A program made the translations under genes and the position numbers. Source: Pseudomonas sp. HN11 (lineage in GTDB: Bacteria > Pseudomonadota > Gammaproteobacteria > Pseudomonadales > Pseudomonadaceae). Taken from it: a stretch of 64,000 bases of DNA. Under the pieces are notes generated by a model. That model saw only the letters and a list, made by a program, of their open reading frames with translations. It made no database searches and had not been told where the DNA came from. The stretch spans positions 2,987,001 to 3,051,000 of the forward strand of contig NZ_CP089985.1 in assembly GCF_021390155.1 (NCBI RefSeq), written 5' to 3'. This document shows, in pieces, positions 35,100 to 43,503 of the stretch (positions are counted from its first letter, which is position 1; each line of letters starts with the position of its first letter).

Positions 35100-36094
35100 A
35101 ATTGCCACCTCCCTATGGGCTCACTGGCGACAAGTTCTCCGAGGCCGGCCAAGTCGCGTTCGGCATGGCTCTGGCGCACATACACCGGCAGGTCTGCCAT
35201 CAACTGCGCAAAGTGCGGATCCTTGCAGTAGGGCCCCGCACCGACTGCACGCCCGACATGACGCATTACTTGCTCGACCGTCTCTTCAATGCACGCCCGG
35301 GTCTGTTGGGCCAGCATCCTGACGTTGGCCTTTGGTTCACGGTCGACCTGTTCTGCGCTTGCGCGCAGCACGCAAGCGGCGCTGTTCAAAGCACTGTCTA
35401 CCGCGCCAAGGTGGGCCAGGGCATGGGGCTCTGCACGCTTGCTGCATTGCTCACGTAACACTTCCGCCAGGCGTTGCGCCCCGCCATACCAGCAGGCAGC
35501 GATACCGATCCCGCCTTGCCAGAAACCGGGCCGGGCGAGGTAATCACCCGGTCCCCCCACGGGCAGGCCCCAGGCCCCGTCAAATACAACTTCGACGCTG
35601 CCGGTAGCCGCCATGCCCGCCGCGTTCCAGCCTTCATTCGTCACGATGATGCCGGGTTGATCCATGTGCACCGCCACCAACTGTTGACGGCCTTCATCAT
35701 CCCAGGCGGTCAGCAACCCATGGCTGACCACCGCGGCGCCGGAGCACCAGGCTTTGCGTCCTTGCACCCTGAGGCGACGCCCCTCTTGCCGCACGCGGAC
35801 TCTGGCCGTTGGCGGTTCGGCCGCCCACATGCCCCATATGCTGCCCAAGGGTGGCAGCGGGCTGTTGAGCTCGGCGATGATCGCCAGCGCATCGGTATGG
35901 CCTTCGAACAACTTGCACAGGCGCAGGTCATGTCCGGCCACTTGTGCCAGGCGGCTGAACCGCTCCAATGTCTGACCGCCGCCCGGCAACGGCAGTTGGT
36001 CCAGGCCTTCTTCCTGAAGAGCCTTCAGGGCCGCGCCGAGGGCGTGCGTATCAGCGTAGCCCCGGTAGCCTTGAAGGAATCCATGCAATGCCAT
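35096..36094 (-). CDS. Acyl-CoA dehydrogenase-family flavoprotein
   Basis: A 332-residue protein, shorter than the usual 380 of the family. RVQGRKAWCSGAAVVSHGLL, the FAD-contacting middle domain, and a four-helix C-terminal part (CIEETVEQVMRHVGRAVGAG) are recognisable. The N-terminal helical domain is abbreviated and I could not assign the catalytic Glu. It may desaturate an acyl or amino group in an unknown product. It begins 2 bp after the glgX stop, with its ribosome site GAGGTGTGAG inside the end of glgX, and overlaps the PIG-L start. Confidence 0.75.
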   Translation of the reverse strand: MALHGFLQGYRGYADTHALGAALKALQEEGLDQLPLPGGGQTLERFSRLAQVAGHDLRLCKLFEGHTDALAIIAELNSPLPPLGSIWGMWAAEPPTARVRVRQEGRRLRVQGRKAWCSGAAVVSHGLLTAWDDEGRQQLVAVHMDQPGIIVTNEGWNAAGMAATGSVEVVFDGAWGLPVGGPGDYLARPGFWQGGIGIAACWYGGAQRLAEVLREQCSKRAEPHALAHLGAVDSALNSAACVLRASAEQVDREPKANVRMLAQQTRACIEETVEQVMRHVGRAVGAGPYCKDPHFAQLMADLPVYVRQSHAERDLAGLGELVASEPIGRWQL

Positions 36095-36095
36095 C

Positions 36096-38255
36096 TCACA
36101 CCTCGTCGTCGCGCTGCAGTTCGAACAGCAGCAGCGAACGGCCGGTCACTGCATATTCGTGTTCAAAATCAAAGCGTTCCTGGCCGCGCACAGCAGGTTC
36201 GTTGGTGTCGAGCATGCAGGTCCAGAACTCACCCTCGGGCACGGGTGGCAGACGGAAATTGACCATGTCGTGGTGGGCATTCACGACCAGCAGCAACGTC
36301 GCATCGGCGCCGGCGCGGCGTATCCCGGTCTCTTGAGCGCGGCCATCCATCAACATGCCAAGGCAGCGACCGTTGCTGTCTTCCCACTGTTCAGTGGTCA
36401 TCTCGCTGCCGTCCGGCGACAACCAGGTGACGTCCTTCACGCCGATGTCTTCGTTGTAGTCGCCCACCAGGAACCGGCCACGACGCAGAATCGGATACGC
36501 CAGACGCAGCTTGATCAGGCGCTTCACAAACTTGAGCAACGCCTTGCCGTCGTCGTCCAGGTCCCAGTTGACCCAGCCGATCTCGCTGTCCTGGCAATAC
36601 GCGTTGTTGTTGCCGTGCTGGGTGCGCGCGAATTCATCACCGGCCACCAACATCGGCGTGCCTTGGGCCAGTAACAGTGTGGCGAAGAAGTTGCGCATCT
36701 GGCGCAGGCGCAGCGCGTTGATTTCCGGGTCGTCGGTAGGCCCTTCGACACCGTGGTTCCACGACAGGTTGTTGTTGCTGCCATCCTGGTTGTTTTCGTC
36801 GTTGGCTTCGTTGTGCTTGTCGTTGTACGAGACCAAGTCGTGCAGGGTAAAACCATCGTGAGCAGTGATGAAGTTCACCGAGCTGTAGGGGCGACGTCCA
36901 CGATGATTGAACATCTCACCGGAGGCGGTCATGCGCCCGGCAAAGTCTGCAAGTTGGCCGTCATCGCCTTTCCAGAACGCCCTCACGGTGTCGCGGAAGC
37001 GGTCATTCCACTCAACCCAGCCCGGTGGGAAGTTGCCCACCTGATAGCCGCCGGGGCCACAGTCCCATGGCTCGGCGATCATTTTCAGCTGGCGCAGCAC
37101 AGGGTCCTGGCGGCAGGCCACAAGGAAGCTGTGACGCTCATCGAAGCCATCGCGATAGCGGCCAAGAATGGTTGCCAGGTCAAAACGGAAACCGTCGACA
37201 TGCATCTCGGTCGCCCAGTAACGCAGGGAGTCAGTGACCATCTGCAGCACGCAGGGGTGGCTCAGGTCCAGGGTGTTGCCGGTGCCTGAATCGTTGATGT
37301 AGAAGCGCTTGTCATCCGGCATTAACCGGTAGTAGGAGGCGTTGTCAATGCCGCGCATGGACAGGGTCGGGCCACGCTCATTGCCTTCGGCGGTGTGGTT
37401 GTAAACCACGTCGAGGATCACTTCGAGCTTCTGCTCATGCAGGTGCGCGACCATCTCCTTGAACTCGGCGATCTTGCCGCTGGCCAGGTAACGCGGATCA
37501 GGGGCGAAAAACGCGATGCTGTTGTAACCCCAATAGTTGGTCATGCCTTTTTGCAGCAGGTGCTGGTCATTGACGAAAGCATGCACCGGCAGCAGCTCAA
37601 CCGAGGACACGCCCAACTGGCGGATGTGCTTGAGCACGTCGTCTTCCATCAGCCCGGCGCATGTGCCGCGCACGGATTCGCCTACAGAAGGGTGGCGCAT
37701 ACTGATGCCGCGCAAATGGGTTTCGTAGATGATCGTACGGTCCCACGGTACGCGCACCGGCTGGTCGTTGCCCCATGTGTGTGCGGGGTCGATCACCTTG
37801 CACTTAGGCACGAAGGGCGCGCTGTCGCGTTCATCGAAACTCAGGTCGTCGTCCGGGTGGCCGATGGTGTAGCCGAACAGCGCCTCCGACCATTTAAGCT
37901 CGCCCACCAGCTGTTTCGCATAGGGGTCGATCAGCAATTTGTTGTGGTTGAATCGGTGGCCGTTGGCCGGGTCGTATGCGCCGTACACGCGGTAGCCGTA
38001 AATCAGCCCGGGATGGGCGTCGGGCAGATAGCCGTGAAAGATTTCGTCGGTGTATTCCGGTAGCTCGATACGTTCCAGCTCAACCTCACCGGAATCGTCG
38101 AACAGGCACAGCTCAACCTTGGTGGCATTGGCCGAGAACAGCGCAAAGTTGACACCAAGACCATCCCAGGTCGCGCCAAGCGGGAAGGGCAAACCTTCAC
38201 GAATCCGCGACGGTTCTTTGTCCGGCGCCGGTGGGGTTTTGTCGGGTTTGCTCAT
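36096..38255 (-). CDS. glgX: Glycogen debranching enzyme
   Basis: A 719-residue GH13 isoamylase-type enzyme that cleaves alpha-1,6 branches. The N-terminal CBM48 (EGLPFPLGATWDGLGVNFAL) precedes the barrel. DGFRFDLATILG carries the catalytic Asp, MIAEPWDCGPGGYQ the acid Glu, and NFITAHDGFTLHDLVSYN the transition-state Asp. It releases linear maltooligosaccharides that TreY and MalQ can use. It follows the DUF2934 gene after 119 bp containing a hairpin, and is directly followed by the acyl-CoA dehydrogenase-like gene. Confidence 0.96.
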   Translation of the reverse strand: MSKPDKTPPAPDKEPSRIREGLPFPLGATWDGLGVNFALFSANATKVELCLFDDSGEVELERIELPEYTDEIFHGYLPDAHPGLIYGYRVYGAYDPANGHRFNHNKLLIDPYAKQLVGELKWSEALFGYTIGHPDDDLSFDERDSAPFVPKCKVIDPAHTWGNDQPVRVPWDRTIIYETHLRGISMRHPSVGESVRGTCAGLMEDDVLKHIRQLGVSSVELLPVHAFVNDQHLLQKGMTNYWGYNSIAFFAPDPRYLASGKIAEFKEMVAHLHEQKLEVILDVVYNHTAEGNERGPTLSMRGIDNASYYRLMPDDKRFYINDSGTGNTLDLSHPCVLQMVTDSLRYWATEMHVDGFRFDLATILGRYRDGFDERHSFLVACRQDPVLRQLKMIAEPWDCGPGGYQVGNFPPGWVEWNDRFRDTVRAFWKGDDGQLADFAGRMTASGEMFNHRGRRPYSSVNFITAHDGFTLHDLVSYNDKHNEANDENNQDGSNNNLSWNHGVEGPTDDPEINALRLRQMRNFFATLLLAQGTPMLVAGDEFARTQHGNNNAYCQDSEIGWVNWDLDDDGKALLKFVKRLIKLRLAYPILRRGRFLVGDYNEDIGVKDVTWLSPDGSEMTTEQWEDSNGRCLGMLMDGRAQETGIRRAGADATLLLVVNAHHDMVNFRLPPVPEGEFWTCMLDTNEPAVRGQERFDFEHEYAVTGRSLLLFELQRDDEV

Positions 38256-38338
38256 TTTGTTGCTCCTGCAAGGGTCTTTTTTCGGGCCGAAAGCGGCCGT
38301 GCTGACGAAATTTCAGCTGAGAGTCTGGAAGGTGAAAT

Positions 38339-38369
38339 CACCTCTTGCCGACCACGCCGGCAAGAGGTG
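38339..38369. other. 12-bp-stem hairpin between DUF2934 and glgX
   Basis: CACCTCTTGCCG-(7 nt)-CGGCAAGAGGTG lies 6 bp past the DUF2934 stop. There is no T-run, so it may be a partial terminator or an mRNA processing/stabilising element that sets glgX levels within the operon. Confidence 0.6.
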
Positions 38370-38374
38370 AAGGA

Positions 38375-38647
38375 TCAAGGCTTGGGTTTCTTCGGTGCCG
38401 CGGGTTTTTTAGCCGCCGCGGGTGCCGGCTTGCTGGCCGCAGATGCCGTGGGCTTGGCTTTCGCCGGGGGCTTGGGCGCGCTGGCCTTGGGTTTGGCTGC
38501 CGTCTTGGGTTTGCTCGGCGTCAGCGCCTCGGCTTCCGCCAATTTGCGCGCCATCTCCCAATGGCGTGCATCTTCACCATGGGGCTTGCCTTCCGACTCC
38601 CAGATCTGATGCGCCAGCTCGCGTATGCGTTTGTCTTCAGTACTCAT
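38375..38647 (-). CDS. DUF2934 protein with Ala/Lys/Pro-rich tail
   Basis: A 90-residue protein. Residues 1-42 are the DUF2934 module (IRELAHQIWESEGKPHGEDA, HWEMARKLAEAEAL). The remainder is a low-complexity, basic Ala/Lys/Pro tail like those of histone H1-like proteins. Function is unknown; it is commonly encoded beside glycogen/trehalose genes in Pseudomonas. Start 38647 follows GAGGAGC. It lies 24 bp after treY, so it is in the operon. Confidence 0.85.
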   Translation of the reverse strand: MSTEDKRIRELAHQIWESEGKPHGEDARHWEMARKLAEAEALTPSKPKTAAKPKASAPKPPAKAKPTASAASKPAPAAAKKPAAPKKPKP

Positions 38648-38671
38648 CACAATGCTCCTCACAGAAAATTT

Positions 38672-41422
38672 TCAGCTTTCTTGATCATCAGGATTGATAA
38701 AGACATTGACCGGGAAATCCCCCAGGGCAGCGCTGATCAACAGCTCCTTGTCTGGTGTGACTGCGCCTGTATGAAAAAGTCCCTTCCAGTTTCGGGTTGG
38801 CGCGGCGAACGGTAATTTCATCCGCGTATCGCCCCAAACCTGAGCATTGATCTGGGGATGCACACCGTTTTCAAGCAGCTGATGCGACCAGCGCGGCACT
38901 ACCACCAACAGGTATTTGCCTTGGTGTTCGCGAGCGAAAGCGAGCACGCGTTCGGCGTAGGTGCCCACGACTTCCAGCGATGTGTAGGCGCCGCTGCGAA
39001 ACAGTTCAGGCTGGGCCTTGCGCAAAGCCAGCACCTGAGCAATCAGCGCCTGTTTGATACGCCCGTCACGCCAGTTGAACAGCAATTCGCCGATGTCCGG
39101 AGGCGTGTTCAAGGCGTGTTGCCGCGCGTTGAAATCCACCGGCCTGCGGTTGTCCGGGTCTACCAGGGTGAAATCCCAGAATTCATCGCCCTGGTACAGG
39201 TCCGGCACACCCGGCACGGTGAGACGAAGCAAGGATTGCGCCAGGCCATTCAGCGCACCGGCCGGGGCGATGGCTTGGGCTGCGTCGCCAATGGCGGTAC
39301 GCAGCGCGTGGCCTTCTTCACTGAGCAACAACCGCGACAAAAACGCTTCGACGCCTTGCTCATACGCCTCGTTCGGCGCGCTCCAGCTGCTCTGCAATTT
39401 GGCTTCGCGCAAGGCCTTCTGTTGCCACTGCCACAGACGCTGCTGGTAACCCTCGAAGTCCGAGGCCAGATCCAGCGGCCAACTGCCCAGCAGGACCTGA
39501 TAGAGGATCAATTCGTCGCCCGCCGATGGCGTGTTTTCATCGACACGCAACGGGGCGGCGAGGGTACGCCAATGCGCCACCTGCTCGACGTACCAAGGCG
39601 CGCATTCACTCAGTACCGCCAGGCGCGCACGGGTGTCTTCGCCGCGTTTGTGGTCGTGGGTGGCGGTGGCCAGCAGGTTGTCGGGGAAGGTCTGCAAGCG
39701 TTGCTGGTTGACCGCATGAAAGTCGGCCAGTGGCGCGCTGAACTGCTCGGTGCTGAAGCCCACGTCGTTGCGCGACAGTAAGACCGCCGAGCGATAGAAC
39801 GCGGTGTCTTCCACAGCCTTGGCGGCGGCGGGCGAGGTCAGTTGCTGGAAGCGTACACAGGCATGCTTGAGGATCTTGCGTTCGCGGCCCACAGGACGAT
39901 CGCGCCATGGCTGGCCGCCCAGCCATTTTTCCAGGTGGTCGAGCACCGGCCAGTCGCCTTCTCCCAAGGTCGTGCGCGCGCCGTTCATGGCTTGCTGGAA
40001 CACCTCGTTGTCGGCATCACTGCGCCCACGTGCGCTGATATAGGTACGGTACACCGGAAAATGCACAATCAGTTCCTGCAAAGCCCGGCGGATGGCGCCT
40101 AGCGTCAGGTCGCGGGTCATCACATCGTCGCGGGCGACTTGCAGCAGCGCCTGGGCCACGCTTTCAAAATCGCCGCCAAGGGAGCCATTGAGGATCTGCT
40201 GACGCGCCAGTCGCGCTTCTTCGATGAACGCAGCCGGCCGCTCGGTGTGGCTTGTCCACAATTCGGCCAAGGGCGCAAAGCCGTCAGGATGATGCTGCAG
40301 CAGTGACAACTGGTTCATGAATTCATAGCCGGTGGTACCGTCCACTTGCCAGTCTTCACGCAGGGTTTCACCTTCGCCGAGGATTTTTTCCACGAAGATC
40401 GGCAAATGCCGCTCTAGCGAAAGCGAGTCGACACGGCGGCGCAGTTTGCGGCAATAACCGCGCGGGTCGGCCAGGCCGTCGATATGGTCGATGCGCAGGC
40501 CGTCCACCAGGCCTTCGCTGATCAATTCGAAGATCTTGCCGTGGGTGGCTTCGAATACAGCGCTGCGCTCCACGCGCAGCCCGCCGAGCTCGTTGACATC
40601 AAAGAAGCGCCGCCAGTTGATATCGTCGGCCGCGGTGCGCCAACTGGCGAGTCGATAGGCCTGTTGCTCCAGCAATTGATGCAGGCGGTTGAAACCCTCA
40701 GGTTGGCGCCCGTCGAACTCGCCCAAACGTTGTTCGATGGTCGCACGTACTTCAGGGGCGCGTTTGACCAGCGCCTGTTTCAGCTGTTGGGCCTCATGGT
40801 AGGCATCATCCTGACCAGCGAGGGCAGCGAAGCGATCGGCCAGTGGTTTGAGCTGTTCATCGCTGCCCAGGATCGCTGCGTAATCGCGCGGGCAGATCGG
40901 GAAGCGGTGCTCATAATGCTCGACGTAAAAGGCACCGTGGCGGGCATCGAACCGCAGGTTCACGGTGCCTGCCTGCAAGGCTTCGCCGTAATCGTTGCCG
41001 AGGAACGGCATCAGCAATTGCCCTTTGAGCAGCGGGTCGGGCGAATGCCACTGGATATCGAAAAACTCGCTATAGGGGCTCAAGCGTCCCCACTCGAGCA
41101 GGTCCAGCCACCAGGGATTGTCCGCACCGCCCACCGCCATATGGTTGGAGACGATATCGAGGATCAGCCCCATCTCATGCTGGCGCAACGTGGCGACCAG
41201 GCGACGCAAGGCCGCTTCGCCGCCCAGTTCCGGGTTGACCTGGGTGGGGTCGACCACATCGTAGCCATGCATGGAGCCGGCACGGGCGCTGAGCAGCGGG
41301 GAAGCGTACAGGTGACTGATGCCAAGGCTGGCGAAGTAGGGCACCAGGGGGACCGCGTCATCCAGGGTAAAACCTTTATGAAATTGCAGGCGCTGGGTAG
41401 CGCGAAGGGGCAGTGCTCTCAT
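38672..41422 (-). CDS. treY: Maltooligosyltrehalose synthase
   Basis: Rearranges the reducing-end alpha-1,4 bond of maltooligosaccharides to alpha,alpha-1,1, giving maltooligosyl trehalose. The 916-residue GH13 enzyme shows GISHLYASPLLSARAGSMHG near the start, DIVSNHM, and DGLRIDHIDGLADPRGYCR with the catalytic Asp near residue 310. FVEKILGEGETLREDW carries the Glu, and LATATHDHKRGEDTRAR gives the third carboxylate region. The start overlaps the malQ stop by ATGA. With TreZ it forms the glucan-to-trehalose route. Confidence 0.96.
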   Translation of the reverse strand: MRALPLRATQRLQFHKGFTLDDAVPLVPYFASLGISHLYASPLLSARAGSMHGYDVVDPTQVNPELGGEAALRRLVATLRQHEMGLILDIVSNHMAVGGADNPWWLDLLEWGRLSPYSEFFDIQWHSPDPLLKGQLLMPFLGNDYGEALQAGTVNLRFDARHGAFYVEHYEHRFPICPRDYAAILGSDEQLKPLADRFAALAGQDDAYHEAQQLKQALVKRAPEVRATIEQRLGEFDGRQPEGFNRLHQLLEQQAYRLASWRTAADDINWRRFFDVNELGGLRVERSAVFEATHGKIFELISEGLVDGLRIDHIDGLADPRGYCRKLRRRVDSLSLERHLPIFVEKILGEGETLREDWQVDGTTGYEFMNQLSLLQHHPDGFAPLAELWTSHTERPAAFIEEARLARQQILNGSLGGDFESVAQALLQVARDDVMTRDLTLGAIRRALQELIVHFPVYRTYISARGRSDADNEVFQQAMNGARTTLGEGDWPVLDHLEKWLGGQPWRDRPVGRERKILKHACVRFQQLTSPAAAKAVEDTAFYRSAVLLSRNDVGFSTEQFSAPLADFHAVNQQRLQTFPDNLLATATHDHKRGEDTRARLAVLSECAPWYVEQVAHWRTLAAPLRVDENTPSAGDELILYQVLLGSWPLDLASDFEGYQQRLWQWQQKALREAKLQSSWSAPNEAYEQGVEAFLSRLLLSEEGHALRTAIGDAAQAIAPAGALNGLAQSLLRLTVPGVPDLYQGDEFWDFTLVDPDNRRPVDFNARQHALNTPPDIGELLFNWRDGRIKQALIAQVLALRKAQPELFRSGAYTSLEVVGTYAERVLAFAREHQGKYLLVVVPRWSHQLLENGVHPQINAQVWGDTRMKLPFAAPTRNWKGLFHTGAVTPDKELLISAALGDFPVNVFINPDDQES

Positions 41423-43503
41423 CGGTCACGCTCGTAGGCTTGGTTGCGCGCGACGGCCAACAGTTCAAGACGGCGGGCGGCACCGGCATTGTCGAGCAGG
41501 CTGGACGCCTCCCCCACAAGACGGCGGCGCCAATTAGGGTGGGTGTCGGTGGTGCCGGGCAGGTTGGCTTGCTCTTCCACGCCCAGCGCGTCTTCCAATG
41601 GCAACAATACCAATGGCGCGCGGGTGTGGCCGAGGTAGCGCACGCTGGCGTCGATCATGTGGTCGGTTTCATTGCGGATCTCTTCGACGAAGTTCTGCGG
41701 GTCCTGGCTCAAGGCCTGGCGCAGTGCGTGGCGTTCGCGCAGGCGGTGCTCGCTCCATTGCTCCACGGTGGGCGCATCGATCAGGCCGAGCTGAACGTTC
41801 CACTCGATATCGCGGCTGTGCCACCAGCCGTTAAGGGTCGGCAGGTCATGGGTGCTGGTAGTGGCCAGGGCGTTGTCGGGCCAATCGAGGATGGGCTTGA
41901 ATTGCCCCTCGTGGTTTTGCTCGAACAGCAACACGCGCATGCCCAGGATCGAGCGGGCGATAAGTTTTTCACGCAGGCCGTCTGGCACCGTGCCCAAGTC
42001 CTCACCGAGCACGATGGCCTGGTGGCGGTGGGATTCCAGCGCCAGCAGGCGCAGCATGTCGTCCACCGGGTAATACAGATAGGCGCCTTCGCGTGGCGAG
42101 GCCTCCATGGGGATCACCCACAGGCGTTGCAAGCCCATCACATGGTCGATGCGCAAGCCGCCGGCATGCGCAAAGTTGGCGCGCAGCATTTCGATAAACG
42201 CACGGAAGCCATTGCGCTTGAGGCCTTCGGGGGAAAACGCGGAAATACCCCAGCCTTGGCCGGCGCGGTTGAGGATGTCCGGCGGTGCGCCCACGGTCAG
42301 GTCGGCGAGCAATTCATCCTGACGACTCCAGGCCTGGCTGCCGCCACCATCGGCACCCACGGCCAGGTCGGCAATCAAGCCGACGCCCATACCGCTGCCG
42401 CGCGCGGCTTGTTGCGCGCGTTCCAGGCAGCGGGCAATCAGCCATTGGCAGAAGGCGAAGTAACCAATCTCATCGCAATTATCTTCAGCGAACTGCGCCA
42501 GTGCCGGGCTCTGCGGGTTGCGCCAGTCCTCGGGCCAGCGACGCCAGTCGAGGTCTTCACCTTTCGCGGCGCGTGCAGTTTGAACCGCTTCAAAGCGGCA
42601 GTGGTTTTCCAGGGCTTCGCCACCGGCCTGGCGAAAACTCAGAAAGTCAGCATGTTGTGGGTGGTGGCCGTGGCGGAAGTCTTCATACAGTGCACGCAGC
42701 AGGCGTTGCTTGGCGTTGGCGGCAGTGGGCCAGTCGATCAGGCTGTGCTGCTCGAGATCGTGAAACTCATCCGCCAGGCCGAGCGCTTCAATGGCATTGC
42801 GCACTTCACGTTCGCCCAGGATGCAGCCCGGAGAGGCGTACAAACTGTTGAGGAACAGCCGGCTTGAGGGGGAATAAGGACTGTAGCGTCGGGTGTCGGC
42901 GCTGAACATCGCGTGCATCGGGCTGATTGCCAGGGCGTCGGCGCCACGTTCGGCGGCGGAGCGGGCCAGATGCTCCAGGGCCAGGGTGTCACCGAAGCCG
43001 CCATCGCCCAGGCGGCGCAAACTATACAGTTGCGCGCTGAGGCCCCAGGCCCGCGCGGGTTGGGTATCAACGGCTTCGGCCACGCTGTAGCAGTGGGTGG
43101 GGGCGACGGCCAGCGTGAAGGTCTGTTCGGCAATATGCACTTGGTGATACCCGAGGGCGATGATGCCCGGCAATACGGCGTCGCCATCAAGGCGCAGCTC
43201 CAGGGTTTCACCGTCTTCGAGGCTGATCCGGCACTGGGTGTCCGGTTCAAAATAGCGTGCCAGGTCCAGGTCCTCGCCGCTGTCGATGGTCAGCAGGGGG
43301 GGCAAGTGTTTGTTTTGTTGTGCCTGCTCCAGTTCGAGCAGACTGGCGTCGATCTCGGCATCAGTGTCGGCTGGGTGGCCCAGGCCTTTGAGAACGGCGC
43401 GCAGGGCGTCGGGTTTCACACGTTGCGGGCGGCCGTTTGCGTCGATCCAATCGACGGCCAGACCCGCTCGGCTGGCGAGGATTTCCAGGTTCGCTTCGCT
43501 CAA
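41419..43503 (-). CDS. malQ: 4-alpha-glucanotransferase
   Basis: Disproportionates maltooligosaccharides. The 694-residue GH77 enzyme has GLSAQLYSLRRLGDGGFGD, LRIDHVMGLQRLWVIP (nucleophile Asp near residue 445), VLGEDLGTVPDGLREKL (acid Glu near 492) and TSTHDLPTLNGWW. The start is read as TTG 43503, which overlaps the treZ TGA (TTGA) and follows GGAGAG. An ATG further upstream would run through the treZ coding region in another frame and adds unrelated residues. Confidence 0.93.
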   Translation of the reverse strand: MSEANLEILASRAGLAVDWIDANGRPQRVKPDALRAVLKGLGHPADTDAEIDASLLELEQAQQNKHLPPLLTIDSGEDLDLARYFEPDTQCRISLEDGETLELRLDGDAVLPGIIALGYHQVHIAEQTFTLAVAPTHCYSVAEAVDTQPARAWGLSAQLYSLRRLGDGGFGDTLALEHLARSAAERGADALAISPMHAMFSADTRRYSPYSPSSRLFLNSLYASPGCILGEREVRNAIEALGLADEFHDLEQHSLIDWPTAANAKQRLLRALYEDFRHGHHPQHADFLSFRQAGGEALENHCRFEAVQTARAAKGEDLDWRRWPEDWRNPQSPALAQFAEDNCDEIGYFAFCQWLIARCLERAQQAARGSGMGVGLIADLAVGADGGGSQAWSRQDELLADLTVGAPPDILNRAGQGWGISAFSPEGLKRNGFRAFIEMLRANFAHAGGLRIDHVMGLQRLWVIPMEASPREGAYLYYPVDDMLRLLALESHRHQAIVLGEDLGTVPDGLREKLIARSILGMRVLLFEQNHEGQFKPILDWPDNALATTSTHDLPTLNGWWHSRDIEWNVQLGLIDAPTVEQWSEHRLRERHALRQALSQDPQNFVEEIRNETDHMIDASVRYLGHTRAPLVLLPLEDALGVEEQANLPGTTDTHPNWRRRLVGEASSLLDNAGAARRLELLAVARNQAYERDR

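Noticed and set aside
41413..42867. 484-codon plus-strand frame over malQ
   Set aside because: Antisense shadow; the minus strand encodes GH77 motifs throughout.
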